Source: Epiperipatus broadwayi | Taxonomy: Eukaryota; Onychophora; Udeonychophora; Euonychophora; Peripatidae | Length of the DNA stretch: 64,000 nt | Reading direction: 5' to 3' | Assembly: GCA_028023455.1 (NCBI GenBank) | Contig: JAQFVV010000030.1 | Location: 390,501 to 454,500, forward strand | Shown here: one piece after another, positions 1-12,781 of the stretch | Numbering within the stretch: position 1 is the stretch's first letter | Layout of the letters: each line of letters starts with the position of its first letter | Translations under genes and position numbers: made by a program | The notes under the pieces: model-generated | The model's database searches: none | Told to the model about the DNA's origin: nothing | What the model saw: the letters and a program-made list of their open reading frames with translations, nothing else

Positions 1-500
1 GACCTGCTAGAGGGACCGCCGCTTCTGTAGCTGTCGATGAAACTTAACCTAAAGAATCAACCAGCAAACTGGATGAAAATAACCCCACAAACGGAGGAAG
101 TTAATGGAGAACCTAAGAAATCAACAAGCAAAAACTGGAACGAAAATAACCCCACAATCTGAAGAAGTTAATCAAGAGCGCTCGGAAGAAATACCCATGG
201 GACAATTACAACAAAGCCTAGGTAAAAGCATGCATGCATTTTCATTTGTCTACTATTTATAACTAACTATAAAATTAATGATTTGAGAAAAATAGAACTC
301 TATCAACAGGACTTTAAGAACTTTTATATCTGATCTATTTTGCATATATTTATTATAGCCCTGTATTTATAAGTGTGTGTTTATTTTTATTATTATAATG
401 TAATTTTTTTATATAAAGTGTAAATATTATTATTAAACATATTTGTCATTAAAATTCGTATCCTTGCTTTATTCTCCTATCACCAAGCTACGTCAGGGGG
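1..500 (+). other. Possible 3' internal end of an LTR retrotransposon
   Basis: No long reading frame is open here. The stretch holds two imperfect tandem copies of a ~62-base block (about 50-110 and 113-172), each with an 'aataaccccacaa' core, then AT-rich sequence, then a purine run at 494-504 that looks like a polypurine tract. That layout would fit the decayed end of an LTR element whose body lies left of the window. No diagnostic protein motif survives, so this rests only on the purine tract and the LTR-like sequence after it. Confidence 0.2.
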
Positions 501-504
501 GAAA

Positions 505-775
505 CTGTAATTAGTGATTAAAGGGGCATACTGATTTGTTTAAGATATTCATGTGCTGCTTGTTCATGCGAAATCCCAATTCTAAAATATAAATAGCAAG
601 TGCTGGACATTCGCTAAGTTACTTTGAAATAGTTTGCTCTGTTCAGCAGCCAAGAGTTTTTGGCTGGAAAAAATAACACCAAGATAATATGTATGTATTG
701 CCTTGGGGTTCAGTCAAGGGTATAGATATGAAGTTAAATTTGTATCTGTATTAGCTCTCTGCTTGTATTGTAACG
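505..775 (+). repeat. Candidate LTR next to a polypurine tract
   Basis: A purine tract of six G then three A (about 496-504) is followed by a start with TGTAATTAG, which is the expected order for a 3' LTR. A TATA-like 'tataaatag' sits near 590. The 3' border is unclear: no CA end or target duplication could be fixed, because the sequence runs directly into the duplicated block at 764. No second LTR copy is in the window. Treat as a candidate only. Confidence 0.25.
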
Positions 776-1701
776 GCGTTGGTTAAATAATGAATAAGAT
801 AATAAAGAATCTAAGTCGAAACAATAAATGGATAGAAATAAAAGTTATGAAAAGAATTAAAATATAATAAATAAGGATAATATAGAATAAAATAATCGAA
901 ATAAATATAATTGAATACACAAATAATTAAGCAACCGTACGAAATAACCATTTCCATTATAATATATATATATATATAATAAAGAAAACTTATTTTCCAG
1001 AGTTGAAAGTAGATATTGAAGTTTATAGTTCATCATCCTAACGAAGATCTTTTACAAAGTATATTATTAATCCATTGGTATAATGATGATTTTATTTATC
1101 CTTAATTGATAAACTGTTAATAATATCCAATGACTTGATTGATATAATATGTAGTAAATATTCTTTGAATGATGATGTTCTTAATCTCCATTTTTCTATT
1201 ATCATTAGACGTTCTATATATCCAATATTTTGTATTGTAATGGCGTTGGTTAAATAATGAATAAGATAATAAAGAATCTAAGTTGAAACAATAAATGGAT
1301 AGAAATAAAAGCTATGAAAAGAATTAAAATATAATAAATAAGGATAATATAGAATAAAATAATCGAAATAAATATAATTGAATACACAAATAATTAAGCA
1401 ACCGTACGAAATAACCATTTCCATTATAATATATATATATATATATATAATAAAGAAAACTTATTTTCCAGAGTTGAAAGTAGATATTGAAGTTTATAGT
1501 TCATCATCCTAACGAAGATCTTTTACAAAGTATATTATTAATCCATTGGTATAATGATGATTTTATTTATCCTTAATTGATAAACTGTTAATAATATCCA
1601 ATGACTTGATTGATATAATATGTAGTAAATATTCTTTGAATGATGATGTTCTTAATCTCCATTTTTCTATTATCATTAGACGTTCTATATATCCAATATT
1701 T
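764..1701. repeat. Tandem duplication of a ~467-bp unit
   Basis: Unit 1 is 764-1230 (467 bp) and unit 2 is 1231-1701 (471 bp). They abut exactly. The 4-bp length difference lies wholly in an internal (AT)n tract. I saw only about three substitutions: C/T at 773, and one each in 'aagtcgaaac' and 'aaaagttatg'. The near identity points to a recent duplication or a two-unit piece of a satellite. No coding content. Confidence 0.95.
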
Positions 1702-2358
1702 CAAAATATTTTAAAATAGCATGCAAGGTTGGTTTTGAATCCTTTACGATAGAAAGCTGTTCTACTCAAAGCACATTGTTTTATTATATATATATATAAT
1801 TATCTTAAATTTATATATATCTAAAGAATAACGGAAGTATTAAAACAACATAGTTTCCAAAAAACTTAAACAGATGTTCTTTTCTTTTATATTGCTATTC
1901 CTTTAAGATTTAATAGAAAATTAAAATATTTTCCTTGCAGACTTTTAATCCACAGATTATCTTAATTTGGAAAAGTTAATATTTAAATTCCAATCGTTGA
2001 ACAGTAGTATTGATAAAAGAAAAAATTATTTAAAGAGAAATGATTTTCTTTTCTTCTTAATAACAAGAGAACGAATCAATCTACTCGTGTGTTATTACAA
2101 GTTCGTGCTTTATTCAAATATTAATTTTTCAATAGACATTAAGATTTAATAATAAAATATATATAAAATTATTTATTATTCTACCTCAAATCTGGCATTT
2201 TACTCAAAAGCTTAAGGTATGTATTATTTAAAACTCACATGTATATATAAATAGTTTATATATGTATGCATAATAAAATAGTCAAATAAATTTTATATTT
2301 ATAAATAATTTCATAAGAGATAAAACACATTAGACAAATAATAATAACTATAAGTTAC

Positions 2359-2361
<3 letters not shown>
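1702..2361. other. AT-rich intergenic, nothing recognised
   Basis: AT-rich single-copy-looking sequence with a short AT run near 1788. A 60-codon frame (1967-2149) shows no domain or composition that would support a gene. Confidence 0.7.

Positions 2362-2442
<81 letters not shown>
2362..2442. repeat. (AT)n microsatellite
   Basis: About 80 bp of uninterrupted AT dinucleotide repeat. Confidence 0.98.
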
Positions 2443-2445
<3 letters not shown>

Positions 2446-5400
2446 TGCAACGATTGCACACTCTTCTACAGGATGTTAAAAGTAGTGAAACAATATTATT
2501 TAGCCATCATCCCATTCACCTACCATATGCCATAGTAATATATTTTCCCCTAGTTTAAACTTTTCCCAGCCCATGCATATAAGCTTGTAATAATTAATTT
2601 TGAGATGTAATAGCATATATTTATGTGTATATGTGTGTATTTTATATGTGTACACATCTAATAGGGATATTAATGTTTGTATGTGTATAATGTATACACA
2701 GTTATAAATTTAAAATTAATAAAATAGTATCATTAAATTAAGTTGTCTAATCATTGTTATAGGTGTGTAACCACCTACATATATATGCGAAAGAAGCCAT
2801 AATGTAATAGATTTAAAAAGCATTACAACTCTTTTAAATTAATATAAATTTGAATTATTTTCAATTAAAAACTCTTTATTTAAATGCTTCAATATATACA
2901 TTTAAATTCTTGTGATAGTCTCACACATATATAATCAAATGTTTACAAACTTAAACTCTTAAAAAAAGTTATCTGTTTTATAAAAAAGTTGTAAATTCTT
3001 CAAAAACCATCTGTAACCAATTGATAAAATTTGGAATTAAAGTTTTAAATGTATTTTAAAAATAAAACTAAGAACAAACAGTGACCTGGTAAAACACCAT
3101 TGTTTTAGCTAAGAAATAACAAAGATTTCATTTTTTATGGATTTTAAATTTTTGGTGAAAATTTTGTAGAATGTTGTGCACAGGGCACTCAAGTTACTGA
3201 TTTTTCTTGTATAAATAACCTTAAATTTTAAGTAGGGGGATTCAGTTTTTATAATTTGATATAGTAATTACTGTCAGTCATTATGACTGATTCGAAACTA
3301 GAGCTTGGCAGTTAAGGACATATCATTTTCTGGATCTCCTTTTGAGATATTGGTCTGTGAAGATGGAAGAATGAGGAGACAAGTAGACTGCCAATAAGAC
3401 ATCAGAAAAGGATCAGCGCAGCTGAGAATGGTGGTGCTACAGCCACAAAGAAGTGTCAGCAAAGAAGACATGATAACAATTTTCCCACAGAGCTCTTTTA
3501 AAATAATTCTAATAAATGATCAAAAAGTTAAGCTAGCTACTAATTTGTAATGTGCACAAACTTATAAACTATAATTATGTTTTAATAATTAAAACTGATT
3601 TAAATCTGTAAAATATAATTTAAAATTCTGATAAAATAATACCTGTAAACTTGTCTATTTATTAAATTAAAATCTAGAAGTCTAAATTCTTGTTAAATAA
3701 TAAATTATTCAGTTATACTATTAATTGCTAATCTGCAGTCATGTATTTCTTATTACTTTTATATATGTTTATTTTATAATTTATGTTGTTCCCAGTTCAG
3801 AATGGTGATTGATTCTATGAATAAAATTTGATGGGGAGATGATTAGAGGCTCTCTAATAATTTATTAGTTTTGCTTTTTAGCACATACACATACATCTCT
3901 GCTTTGAAAACCTAAATATATTCATTAAGCTTATTATTATTGTTGGTGTTAAAATTGGGTTTGCAAGTTAAAGGTAATTAGTTAATAAATGCAAAAATGA
4001 GTTATAAAGCATATTATATGTATTGCTTAAGTCCCAGATATGCTTTAGCCCTTTTTTGAGTTATAGTATAAGCTATGCAGATTTTTAAATAAATTATATT
4101 ACTCTAAGTATCCTGTTTAGCATGTTTTAAGAATGCTAATTATGAATTGGCATATGATAGTTTTGTGGAATGAAAATGTAGAATATTATATATCCTAAGT
4201 TATTAATTAACATTATATTTAGCATGGTGAATGTGTTTTTAGGAAGCACATACATGCATTTATGCCTTGCTGTTTGTTCCTTATATGAATGGGCTTCTGG
4301 TTTTAAGGGCCAGCCCATATATTTTGTTTAGACAGCTCTTTTTAGAGCTGGATCATGAAAGTTTCGATTGTTTTATAAGCTGCTCTGATCACCAAACTAT
4401 ATGTTCAATTTATTCACAGCAAGTTGTATGGTCCATGGAAACCGAGTACAAGGTACTGAATCCCCTGAATAACTATACATTCAAGACACACACATCTCTA
4501 GTAATATATAATGCTGTAGTATCTGAAGTTATACTACAAAGCTCCAGTTTAACCCTCCATAATGTAATGATTTCAGCATTAATGTGAACATGTAGTCTCG
4601 TTTTTACATATATAATCTGAATAGAGAGCCTATTGCAGCTCATTAAGTATTATTAAATGATCTTTTATTAAATGATATGGTGATAAATCATCATTCTTGC
4701 ATCAATTTAACCATCACAAACCTAATAAAGAGGGCATAGTAAAAATAAGGCATGAATAGAGCATAGATTATTAAATTTGTAATAAACTCTTTTAAATTAT
4801 AGTGCATCAGAAAAGATTCTGTTTTCAAACTTGCTCATCATTGTTACACCTGTGTGTGTTGTTCAATGCACTCATGTTTATATAATCTATTTTTAATAAT
4901 TAAAATATATTAAATTATAATCAATGTGTTGCATATCATTTGTAAACCATCCCAAATCTTAGTTAAATTTCTTAATACTAGCATTGATTATTGATATATG
5001 CAATGTCTATACAGCCATAAAAGTATGTGTTTGGTTAGATTATTAGTAATTTAGTTAATATTCCCTGAATCTCTTGTGCCACTCTTTGCTACTGCCAAAA
5101 TGCAGATTAAAAAACTCCAAGTGTAGCATCATTTATGTCATTCATAAAATAGAAAGTTGTGGAGTATTGGTGGAGAAACAGATACAATCTGATTTGCGAT
5201 CTCAAACCCTCATCTAGATCAGCCTTGGTGTAATTTGCCAAAACTCTGGATTCTGTTGTGTGAATGTACAAATCTGACCATTACAGTAGATACAGTCCGC
5301 ATTTTGCACAAGAGTGTAAATTTTTATCAAAATTGTCAACATGGGCAAGGAAATCAGAGGTAAAATACCTTTCTAACACTACAGACACTTTATTCACTAT

Positions 5401-5546
5401 TAGATTTAATGTATATATTTATGCGACAAACAATGTCTAGCTTAATAAATGATTAGTAATAGTTATTAATATGTTTCCATAAAATAGTTTTATTAAAGTT
5501 GTATAGAAGAAAATTTGAAATTTGGCAATGAAATGAAACTATGGTA
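2443..5546. other. AT-rich intergenic, nothing recognised
   Basis: About 3.1 kb with no repeat or coding signal I could identify. A slightly more complex patch at 3,280-3,500 and another at 5,040-5,340 have stops in all frames I read. A 106-codon frame at 4267-4587 shows no motif, signal peptide or neighbour that would support it. Old unrecognised repeats or noncoding exons cannot be excluded. Confidence 0.6.
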
Positions 5547-6480
<934 letters not shown>

Positions 6481-6817
6481 CACCTGGGTCTCATTTTATG
6501 CAGTAGATAGGTTCCTCAGAAAACACGCACAAAAAAAAAATCAAAAAAATCGCACAAAAATAGACTTAACTTACCTTAAAAATGGGAGATACGGACTGTA
6601 ATTTTCCAAAAATCACATAAAAGCAAAGCAACAACATAAAATGAATTTAAAATTTGCATAAAAAATGAAATATGACTAATAAATAATTTTAAATTTGAAA
6701 AAAAATGATACAAGACAAACTTTTTTTCCTTTTTTATTAACTACAGTATTTAATTTTATTCAAACCAATATACTTTTATGCGTAATTTACATTTTTTTTT
6801 CATACATGTACAGTATT

Positions 6818-6960
6818 TTAATTATTATTGCTATTTGAGACATCAGATCCATCATGATGTGATGTGATGTGGGGTTCTGCAGCTTCTCCATAAAGGAAGT
6901 CAAGAGGAAATACAATTAAAATGTTTTCCAATTGCTATTGAACCTTCCCATTTCGATAAG
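6818..6960 (-). pseudogene. Relic of an ORF C-terminus inside the TIR element
   Basis: Read on the minus strand, this piece gives an uninterrupted frame with protein-like composition, including PLDFLYGEAAEPHITSHHDG, and ends at a stop at 6818-6820. One in-frame stop lies upstream, and further upstream the frame is lost. It may be the last part of the element's transposase. I cannot assign a family from so little sequence. Confidence 0.25.
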
Positions 6961-7305
6961 CAATCTAAAATTGAAATTTTTGTTTCCAAAAAAAAATCAT
7001 TTTCTTGGGTGTTTTTTCTCTCCATTAGAGTAAACTAAAAGTTTAAAATAAAAGTAAGAATTTAGACTTACGATAATAAAAAAACACCGACACACCACTG
7101 TTGGGCAAAATTTAATTAAAACAATTAAAAATTAAATTCTTATTTTTTAATTTTCAATTCCATTTAAAAATCAAATTTCATCACCTTAATTTCAGATCAT
7201 ATTACATAATTTTTAAATTTTTAATTACAATTAAAAATCAGATTTTGATTGTCAAATTTAATTGTGCCACCGCTGTTACTCACCTTTTAAAAATGAACTT
7301 GTGGA

Positions 7306-7600
7306 CACTAAATGATTAATTGATTACGTACCATTTTATAAAAAGCAAAAATAGAATGTGATTTGAAATGCAAAAACAATAACATACGTAGTATTTTTCA
7401 TCTATAACATTTGAATAGATTTACATTATAGTCTTGTAAAATTTATTACTTGCAGGCACTAAATGATTTATTGATTACATACTCTTTTTATAAAAAGCAA
7501 AAATTGAATGTGATTTAAAATGCAAAAACAACAGCAAACACATTATTTTTCATCTATAATGTTTGAACAGATTTACATTATAGTCTTGTAAAATTTAATG
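7306..7600. repeat. 151-bp tandem duplication within the TIR element
   Basis: Copy 1 (7306-7456) and copy 2 (7457-7600) both begin CACTAAATGATT and both end near 'tagtcttgtaaaattta'. They are diverged by scattered substitutions, so the duplication is older than the one at 764-1701. Confidence 0.9.
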
Positions 7601-8044
7601 TGTGTATATAAAATGGAGAAATTCTGACTTTTAAGTGAATTATGAACTTCTTTATTACATAAAATCTATTACAGTACTATTATAAAGCACTGAAAATATT
7701 GAGATTATTAGATGGAGTTGAACTTCAATAATGCGTTATTACTTTAAATATGATGTGAGTGTGCAAAATTTATAATATTTAAGGTAATAGCGCATTATCA
7801 GAGCTCAACTTCTGATCTAATAATTTTTATTGCATAAAAGAAAATCACATATAAAGATATTACGAAGAAACATAAATCACATAACTTCAAAATAGCATTA
7901 AATAAATCCGCATAAAATGAGATCCGGGCGTATATATATATATATTGACCTGCTTTTTGATGAAAACCAATCTGCTGGTTGAAATATTAAAGTAGTTTTA
8001 TAGAAAAGTAATAGTTTTTTTTCTTTTATTACTGTATATATAAA

Positions 8045-8610
8045 ATCAAGTCATATATCATGTGACTTACTTTAATAAGCTTGTATTACAAATCTTACAT
8101 AAAGAGTGTACCAATATTCTATTGTCAGACCAGTTTCTATCTCTGGCTTTCAACAGTGAAGTGCTAAAAATTCAAGCATTAGATTTAAAATACATGGTCA
8201 AACCCAGCACTTTATCTAATGTTTAAGTATTAAGTAGAAAATTTGAAATTTTTAGACATCCATATGTTTTCAAATGCAGCTATCTAACTTAAATAGCCAT
8301 ATGAGCGTGAATTCAGTTCAGATACACTATATATTAATATTTATTATTAAATATTTGAATTAAATAAACAATTTGAAGACTTATGTGTGAAAATTTTAAA
8401 TTTTTTACTTAATAATTAAATATTAGATAAAGTGCTAGGCTTGACCTGGTATTTTAAATATAAAGCTTGAATATTCTACTACCTCACTGATTAAATCCAG
8501 GGCAGAAACTGGTCTAATGATAGAGAGAAAAGCTTGTTAACAGCTATTGACATGCTCATTATGTAAGATTTGTAATACAAGCTTATTAAATTAAGTCACA
8601 TGACATATAA
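8045..8610. repeat. Imperfect palindrome of a dispersed repeat
   Basis: The left arm (about 8048-8290) and the reverse complement of the right arm (about 8350-8606) align along their length. Shared blocks include AATAAGCTTGTATTACAAAT, AGCACTTTATCTAAT and TTAAGTAGAAAATTTGAAAT-like pieces. No coding potential. A third copy, in the orientation of the right arm, follows at 8640-8935. The family is related to the ~430-bp tandem repeats at 33.8-35.1 kb. Confidence 0.85.
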
Positions 8611-8639
8611 CTTTATTCTCTTGCAATTAATGTTATTGC

Positions 8640-8935
8640 TTTTAAGGCTTTGTGATTTTATATTGCAAAAGCTATTAATATATGATGTATCTGAACTTAG
8701 TTCAGTCTAATATGGCCATTTATGTTACATGGCTTGATTTGAAGATATATTGGTATCTGAAAATTTAAAATTTTTTACTTAATCATTAAACATTCAATAA
8801 AGTGCTGGGCTTGACCTTGTATTTTAAATCTAATGCTTGAATATCCTAATGCTTCACTAATAAAAGCCAAGTCAGAAAACAATCTGAGAAAGGGATTTTC
8901 TGGAAAGCTTGTTAAAAGCTATTGATATCTCTCAT
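8640..8935. repeat. Third diverged copy of the same dispersed repeat
   Basis: This copy aligns with the right arm of the preceding palindrome through 'ctgaaaatttaaaattttttactta', 'aaagtgctgggcttgacctt', 'gcttgaatat' and 'aagcttgtta'. It ends in a short AT run at 8936-8952. Confidence 0.8.
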
Positions 8936-9113
8936 TATATATATATATATATCAATAAGCGAGATGATACGTGCAAACTTCCTCCTATTTGGAAAGATTT
9001 CTTTAAAAAACATTCTTAAATTTAACATTTTTGCTATTGGTGGGATTTTTAATGTTTTATTCAAACCAGTGATTGTAGCGCCTCTATAACCGTCTTTCTA
9101 CCTTTTTATAACT

Positions 9114-9147
9114 CTGTGGATGGCTTGTGTGACCAAGTCGAAACGTC
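9114..9147 (+). ncRNA. Hammerhead-ribozyme-like core (degenerate)
   Basis: The order is CTGTGGA (9114-9120), a 5-bp helix GGCTT/AAGTC (9122-9126 with 9135-9139, one G-U pair) closed by an 8-base loop, then GAAAC and GTC (9140-9147). This is the arrangement of a hammerhead core (CUGANGA, stem II, GAAA, short stem III, UH). The fourth base of the first box is U rather than A, so it is probably not active as it stands. Such cores are known at Penelope-like element termini. No PLE ORF lies next to it, so it would be a detached terminus. Confidence 0.35.
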
Positions 9148-9154
9148 AGTGTAT

Positions 9155-10545
9155 TGGTATTAAAAGTTTTTAACACGGATGAACCCGCAAAATATGTATT
9201 TTATATATATACTGAAAAAATGGTGAAGACCATGAAATGCACATCTTGGGAATCATTTGTATTTTTTGGATGTCTTTAATCATATGCTTCAGTAATGTGT
9301 GATGAAATAGAAATTTGAAATATAATTAAATAGTTATTATATAAAGGTAAGTTTCAAGTATCAATAAAAATAATGTGTATATGATAATTACGTGTAATAT
9401 GGTATATGGATTATTTGAAAACGTGTATACTTGTAATGTATCTATAATGTGAGATGTTGGTATGCCTTCTGGAATGATGGATAGTTATGATAGGATTGAG
9501 CTAAAAGTAAAAGATGGTGTGGCCAAAAGAAACTTACAAATGTTATAAAATTTATTGGAAGTTTCATTTACTTCCTGTTGAATTTTTATATATTCTTAGT
9601 TATTTATTTGTTATTTATAGAGTGATTATATACATGCTATTTAAATATATCAAAATGTATTTTTTTTTATTGTTTGGAATAAAGATTTATGTGGTTGCTC
9701 CACACATTATTCCAACTGTCATTCGTTTTTTTTTTTTTTTGTACAACCACGTCTTATTACCAAAAAATATATCACATGTTATTATCAATAAGATTTGAAT
9801 ATGTTATTTATATACTAAAGGTAACACGTGTTATGCAATCTGCAATTATATTAAGTAATGATCCTTTTTTTATGTTTCCCATTAAATGTATTAAGTTTGG
9901 TGTCTTCTGAATATCAGTTTTTATTAGAATTATATCAAATAGCAATTTAAAAAGAAATTTTAGGAACGGTTGTGCTTTATAATTTTTTTGAAAATTGTTT
10001 AAAATTATAATTATTGATTAAGTTATCACAGATTCCTTTTAATATTTACATTCCACTTGACTTTGTAATATGTAATTTTTAGTAATATAAATTATATTGA
10101 ACATGTAGCTTTTTATGAATAATCAATAAATGGCAGAAAAAGAAATATTTCGTTTTAAAACGATGTTCACTGTTTTTGAGTTACAATATATCAAGTTTAG
10201 TTAATATTAGATTAAGGTCTCTTTGCTTATTGAAAGTTTTATCGGTAGTTATTGATAGATTGTTATTGATATCAATATTTTGTAGTATAAATTTTAATAT
10301 GTGGTTCCAGAATAGTGGTTTCCCTTTTATTATGTAAAAAATCATTTATTTTAAATGAAAATAAAGAAGAGTAAATAGATTATTTGAATAAAAAAGACGC
10401 CATGACATTTTTAATTTTAAGTATTTTTTTCTCTAACAATAAAGCCATTTACTAAAAATAAATGTATTTTCAGATTTGCATAGTCAAAAATTGCTTAAAT
10501 GGGTGGGTGGCTAGTTTAAATAAGCCTTAAGATCACATTTCTGAT
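9155..10545. other. AT-rich intergenic, nothing recognised
   Basis: Overlapping small frames at 9514-9910 are hydrophobic and T-rich, with no family signal. I read them as chance ORFs in AT-rich DNA. Confidence 0.6.
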
Positions 10546-10684
<139 letters not shown>

Positions 10685-12781
10685 GACGATAAAGACAGAA
10701 TGGTTTTCAGAGATCACATCATTACAGCTTATACATATAGTAGGAAATATAAAATATTACTGAGAAGTTTGTAGTGCTGACTGAATTGATAGAACTAGAA
10801 ATGTTAAGTCCGATCTGGGACTGAAAGGCTTCTTTAATTACTAATTGATGTGAGAGTCTGCCTGTACTTATGATAGCACATTATTTGAAGAGGTGGTTGG
10901 TAGGGGATGCCATGGTCCAGGTTTTCTAATATTATCACATGCAGAACCTCACTACAACCTGCCATTGTTCTGGAGTCAATGCTTCTAAATGCCATTATGA
11001 AACAATCCATGAAAAGAAGTGATTTGGGACCTCTGGATATTAATTTTGACAAAGCAAGAATACAAAGTTAAGAATGCTATCAAGAGTAAGCAACATTAAA
11101 TAAGATTCAGTCCCTTAATGACACTGATATGTTAACTAAAGCCCTTCTAATTTAATAATATCAAGTATAATAACATGACAAAATTAATCCCATTTTTTAA
11201 GGTATGAATATAACATTGGAATACTAATTACAATGTTAAAATATAAAAGGGGAAAATACTGTTCCCTTCATTAAACAAATGTAACTATGCTTAACAGGTA
11301 TATAATTATATATCCAAATATAATATTTGATGGCATGACAAGCATTAAACATAATAAAATTAATATTGTTAATTGAGGTAAAAACTTGATATCATAAGTA
11401 TACAGCTTATAGTTTGCCATTAAGCAAATATCACCATTAAATAATAATATTCAATCAAGCGAACCTTAGTTTTGTAAGAAGACTTACATTCATATATTTA
11501 AGTATTCCATAATATTGGGACGAGATAATCAGAATAATATTGGTTCACTAGATTGAGTCATTAACATATTAAAATCAAACTAAACCACAATACATAATTG
11601 TAATAAAATAAATTAAGTTGTCACATTAAAATAGTGAGAGATAGATAAAATGTGAAACCTAATAAATACAGTTATAGATTAGAATTTATAGATTCATGCA
11701 TTTATATTTACAGAGAGAGAGTTATTATAACTGGCACTACCTCATTAATTATTAGATGGACAAGAGTTACAATGTGATTGAAATAAATTATAGCCAAATA
11801 AATGAAGGTTGAGAGTTCTAGTTAGCTACATGGACAGAATTACCTTTTTGACAATTTGATGGTCATATGGGTTGATACACATGAAAAATAAAATATGGGA
11901 AAAATGCTCAGAAATACAGAGTTTAGATAAAATAATGGTCAGCATCTTTCAAGTCTTAATTCAGGATTTGATTAAAGCAGTTCTTGAATGGCAATGACAT
12001 AGTAGCATAGCGGTATGGAGGCAATCTGGTCAAGATTGTGAAAAAAAAAGTATTCCATCTATTCAGAAATCATTTTATCAACATGTTTAGTGATGTGGAT
12101 TTATTTAGCAACACTTCTCTGAAAATTAAAATCAGAGTGCACTGTATTCAATTTGGCTGTATTTACACACCAACAAATCTTTCTGGAAACTTCTTTTATG
12201 TCACCACTTGAGACAGCTGGTTATGCATTACCTGGCATATTTTCACTCATCCTTTGTTTAAAATTACATTTGAAAGATGAAAACAAGATAAGTTATGGAG
12301 AGTATTATTCTACTCTATTTCTAGATTGGAAACAAATTAGGATTGCTAAATTTGATCTAATTTAACAATGACATTATGTTTTTTTGTTTCTGAAATTTAA
12401 AGTTATGTTAATTACTCTTCAGAATCTTCTCTGGTATTGCATCAACTTTATAGTAATGATACACAAATTATATAAATTAAACAGTTTACAAAATGACTGA
12501 AGAAAGGAGTTTGCTACTAACTGAAAGGAGACTGTTTGATTCCTCTTGGAGGCCTTAAAGGAACTGAGCAGGGCAAATTCCTAATGTCCACTCCATACAT
12601 TTTTGTCATTGCAGCTGTTATTACTATGTGATTATTCATATAGTATATGGACATGGATGGGATGCTCAACAACATACATTAGCCAGCATGGTGAGGTTAT
12701 TGGCTTTTTATCTCCGAATTTAATAATATTTTTTTCCAATATATACAATTTTGACAGACAAAAATAAATCATGACCCTTAT
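10685..12781. other. Intergenic, nothing recognised
   Basis: Slightly less AT-biased than its surroundings, but no frame longer than about 75 codons and no motif. The frames at 10834-11052 (minus) and 12153-12365 (plus) have no support. Confidence 0.6.

Larger units (their letters stand above)
6481..7930. mobile_element. TIR-flanked DNA transposon (non-autonomous or decayed)
   Basis: The ends are inverted copies of each other. The left end (6481-6501) and the reverse complement of the right end (7910-7930) share TCTCATTTTATGC exactly, with an outer part of CACCTGGG against CGCCCGGA. Homology continues weakly inward. The element is flanked by TA on both sides (cata at left, tata at right), as expected for TA-targeting cut-and-paste elements such as Tc1/mariner-pogo relatives. 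It sits at the end of the TATC/CATA microsatellite. At 1,450 bp with no intact ORF it cannot encode a working transposase. A minus-strand relic of an ORF end lies at 6,818-6,960, and an internal tandem repeat at 7,306-7,600. Confidence 0.7.

Noticed and set aside
4267-4587. 106-codon plus-strand frame
   Set aside because: No domain, no splice or promoter context, no neighbouring element; length is within chance for this region.
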